Positions 5,630 to 5,947 of a stretch of 5,947 nucleotides of DNA are shown here, piece by piece. Position 1 is the stretch's first letter; each line of letters begins with the position of its first letter. Under the pieces are notes generated by a model, which was not told the origin of the DNA, searched no databases, and worked only from the letters and a program-made list of their open reading frames with translations. The position numbers and the translations under genes were made by a program. This DNA comes from Thermodesulfovibrio sp. (GTDB lineage: Bacteria; Nitrospirota; Thermodesulfovibrionia; Thermodesulfovibrionales; JdFR-85): positions 1 through 5,947 of the forward strand of contig JALUAR010000046.1 of assembly GCA_027050975.1 (NCBI GenBank), in the 5' to 3' direction.

Positions 5630-5947
5630 ATGAGAAAGCCGGAATTCTTCATAGTGGGAGCTCCGAAATGCGGAACCACAGCAATGGCGGATTACCTCGG
5701 TCAGCATCCAGAGATTTTCATGGCTGAGAGGAAGGACTCCAACTTCTTTGGATCAGATCTTAGATTTATAAATACCGTCATGCTTCCGCCAGATATGTTT
5801 CGTGTGAGTGAAGCGACCTATCTCTCCTGGTTTGCGGATGTAAGGAATGAAAAGAGGGTTGGAGAGGCTTCTGTTTGGTATCTTTACTCTAAAAAGGCTG
5901 CCCTGGAAATAAAGGTTTTCAGTCCTGATGCTGACATCATCATTATG
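5630..5947 (+). CDS. PAPS-dependent sulfotransferase, N-terminal part (3' truncated by window edge)
   Basis: One hundred and six codons are open from ATG 5630 to the last base of the window, with no stop. The peptide starts MRKPEFFIVGAPKCGTTAM, in which PKCGTT (12-17) is the 5'-phosphosulfate-binding loop of sulfotransferases, with K13 the conserved lysine. KDSNFFG (35-41) matches the conserved K-E/D-x-x-FF region, and GEASVWYLYSKKAALEIK (78-95) is the usual block before the 3'-phosphate-binding strand. That strand starts at DADIIIM and its Arg/Ser motif lies beyond the edge. Such enzymes transfer sulfate from PAPS to carbohydrate hydroxyl or amino groups, so in this locus a glycan substrate is likely by inference. 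An in-frame GTG at 5621 is an alternative start adding three residues; GAAG at 5622-5625 is a weak ribosome site for the ATG. About a third or more of a normal 270-300-residue protein is present. Confidence 0.88.
   Translation, partial: MRKPEFFIVGAPKCGTTAMADYLGQHPEIFMAERKDSNFFGSDLRFINTVMLPPDMFRVSEATYLSWFADVRNEKRVGEASVWYLYSKKAALEIKVFSPDADIIIM

Overview
The window is a segment of a bacterial surface-polysaccharide (O-antigen, capsule or exopolysaccharide) biosynthesis locus. All recognisable genes lie on the + strand. In order it carries: the last 45 codons of an upstream gene; a class I SAM methyltransferase with an N-terminal Trm112-like zinc ribbon; a GT4 glycosyltransferase; an AsnB-type glutamine amidotransferase/synthetase; a second GT4 glycosyltransferase; and the first 106 codons of a PAPS-dependent sulfotransferase that runs off the right edge. 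No RNA gene, CRISPR array, transposase or phage gene is visible.

Positions 1-2225 look like a tightly coupled operon. The upstream gene stops 13 bases before the methyltransferase start, with a strong Shine-Dalgarno sequence in the gap. The methyltransferase and first glycosyltransferase overlap by ATGA, and asnB follows after 17 bases. The asnB to second-glycosyltransferase junction (4163-4243) is different: it holds a seven-copy, 7-bp tandem repeat (4216-4264) that supplies the start codon and first codons of the glycosyltransferase. The 3' end of that gene runs through a perfect 12-bp-arm palindrome (5458-5484). The 135-base gap before the sulfotransferase (5495-5629) holds an imperfect inverted repeat and a consensus TTGACA box, so the sulfotransferase may have its own promoter.

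By function, the two GT4 enzymes would add sugars from nucleotide-sugar donors at the cytoplasmic face of the membrane. The methyltransferase, the AsnB-like enzyme and the sulfotransferase are plausible modifiers adding methyl, amide and sulfate groups to the glycan. The amidation and sulfation roles are inferred from context; the AsnB-like protein could simply make asparagine.

Base composition changes sharply inside the first glycosyltransferase. Sampled 60-base lines before about 1800 are mostly near 23-38% GC, while those from about 1980 onward are near 50-57%. This suggests a mosaic locus joined by recombination, as is common for polysaccharide clusters. The organism cannot be named from this sequence. 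Intergenic AYGAACY heptamer arrays and small palindromes would fit a Gram-negative environmental lineage such as Nitrospirota or a deltaproteobacterial group, but this is only an impression. I see no clearly new multi-gene system; the unusual features are the repeat-derived gene start, the palindrome-derived gene end and the composition break.
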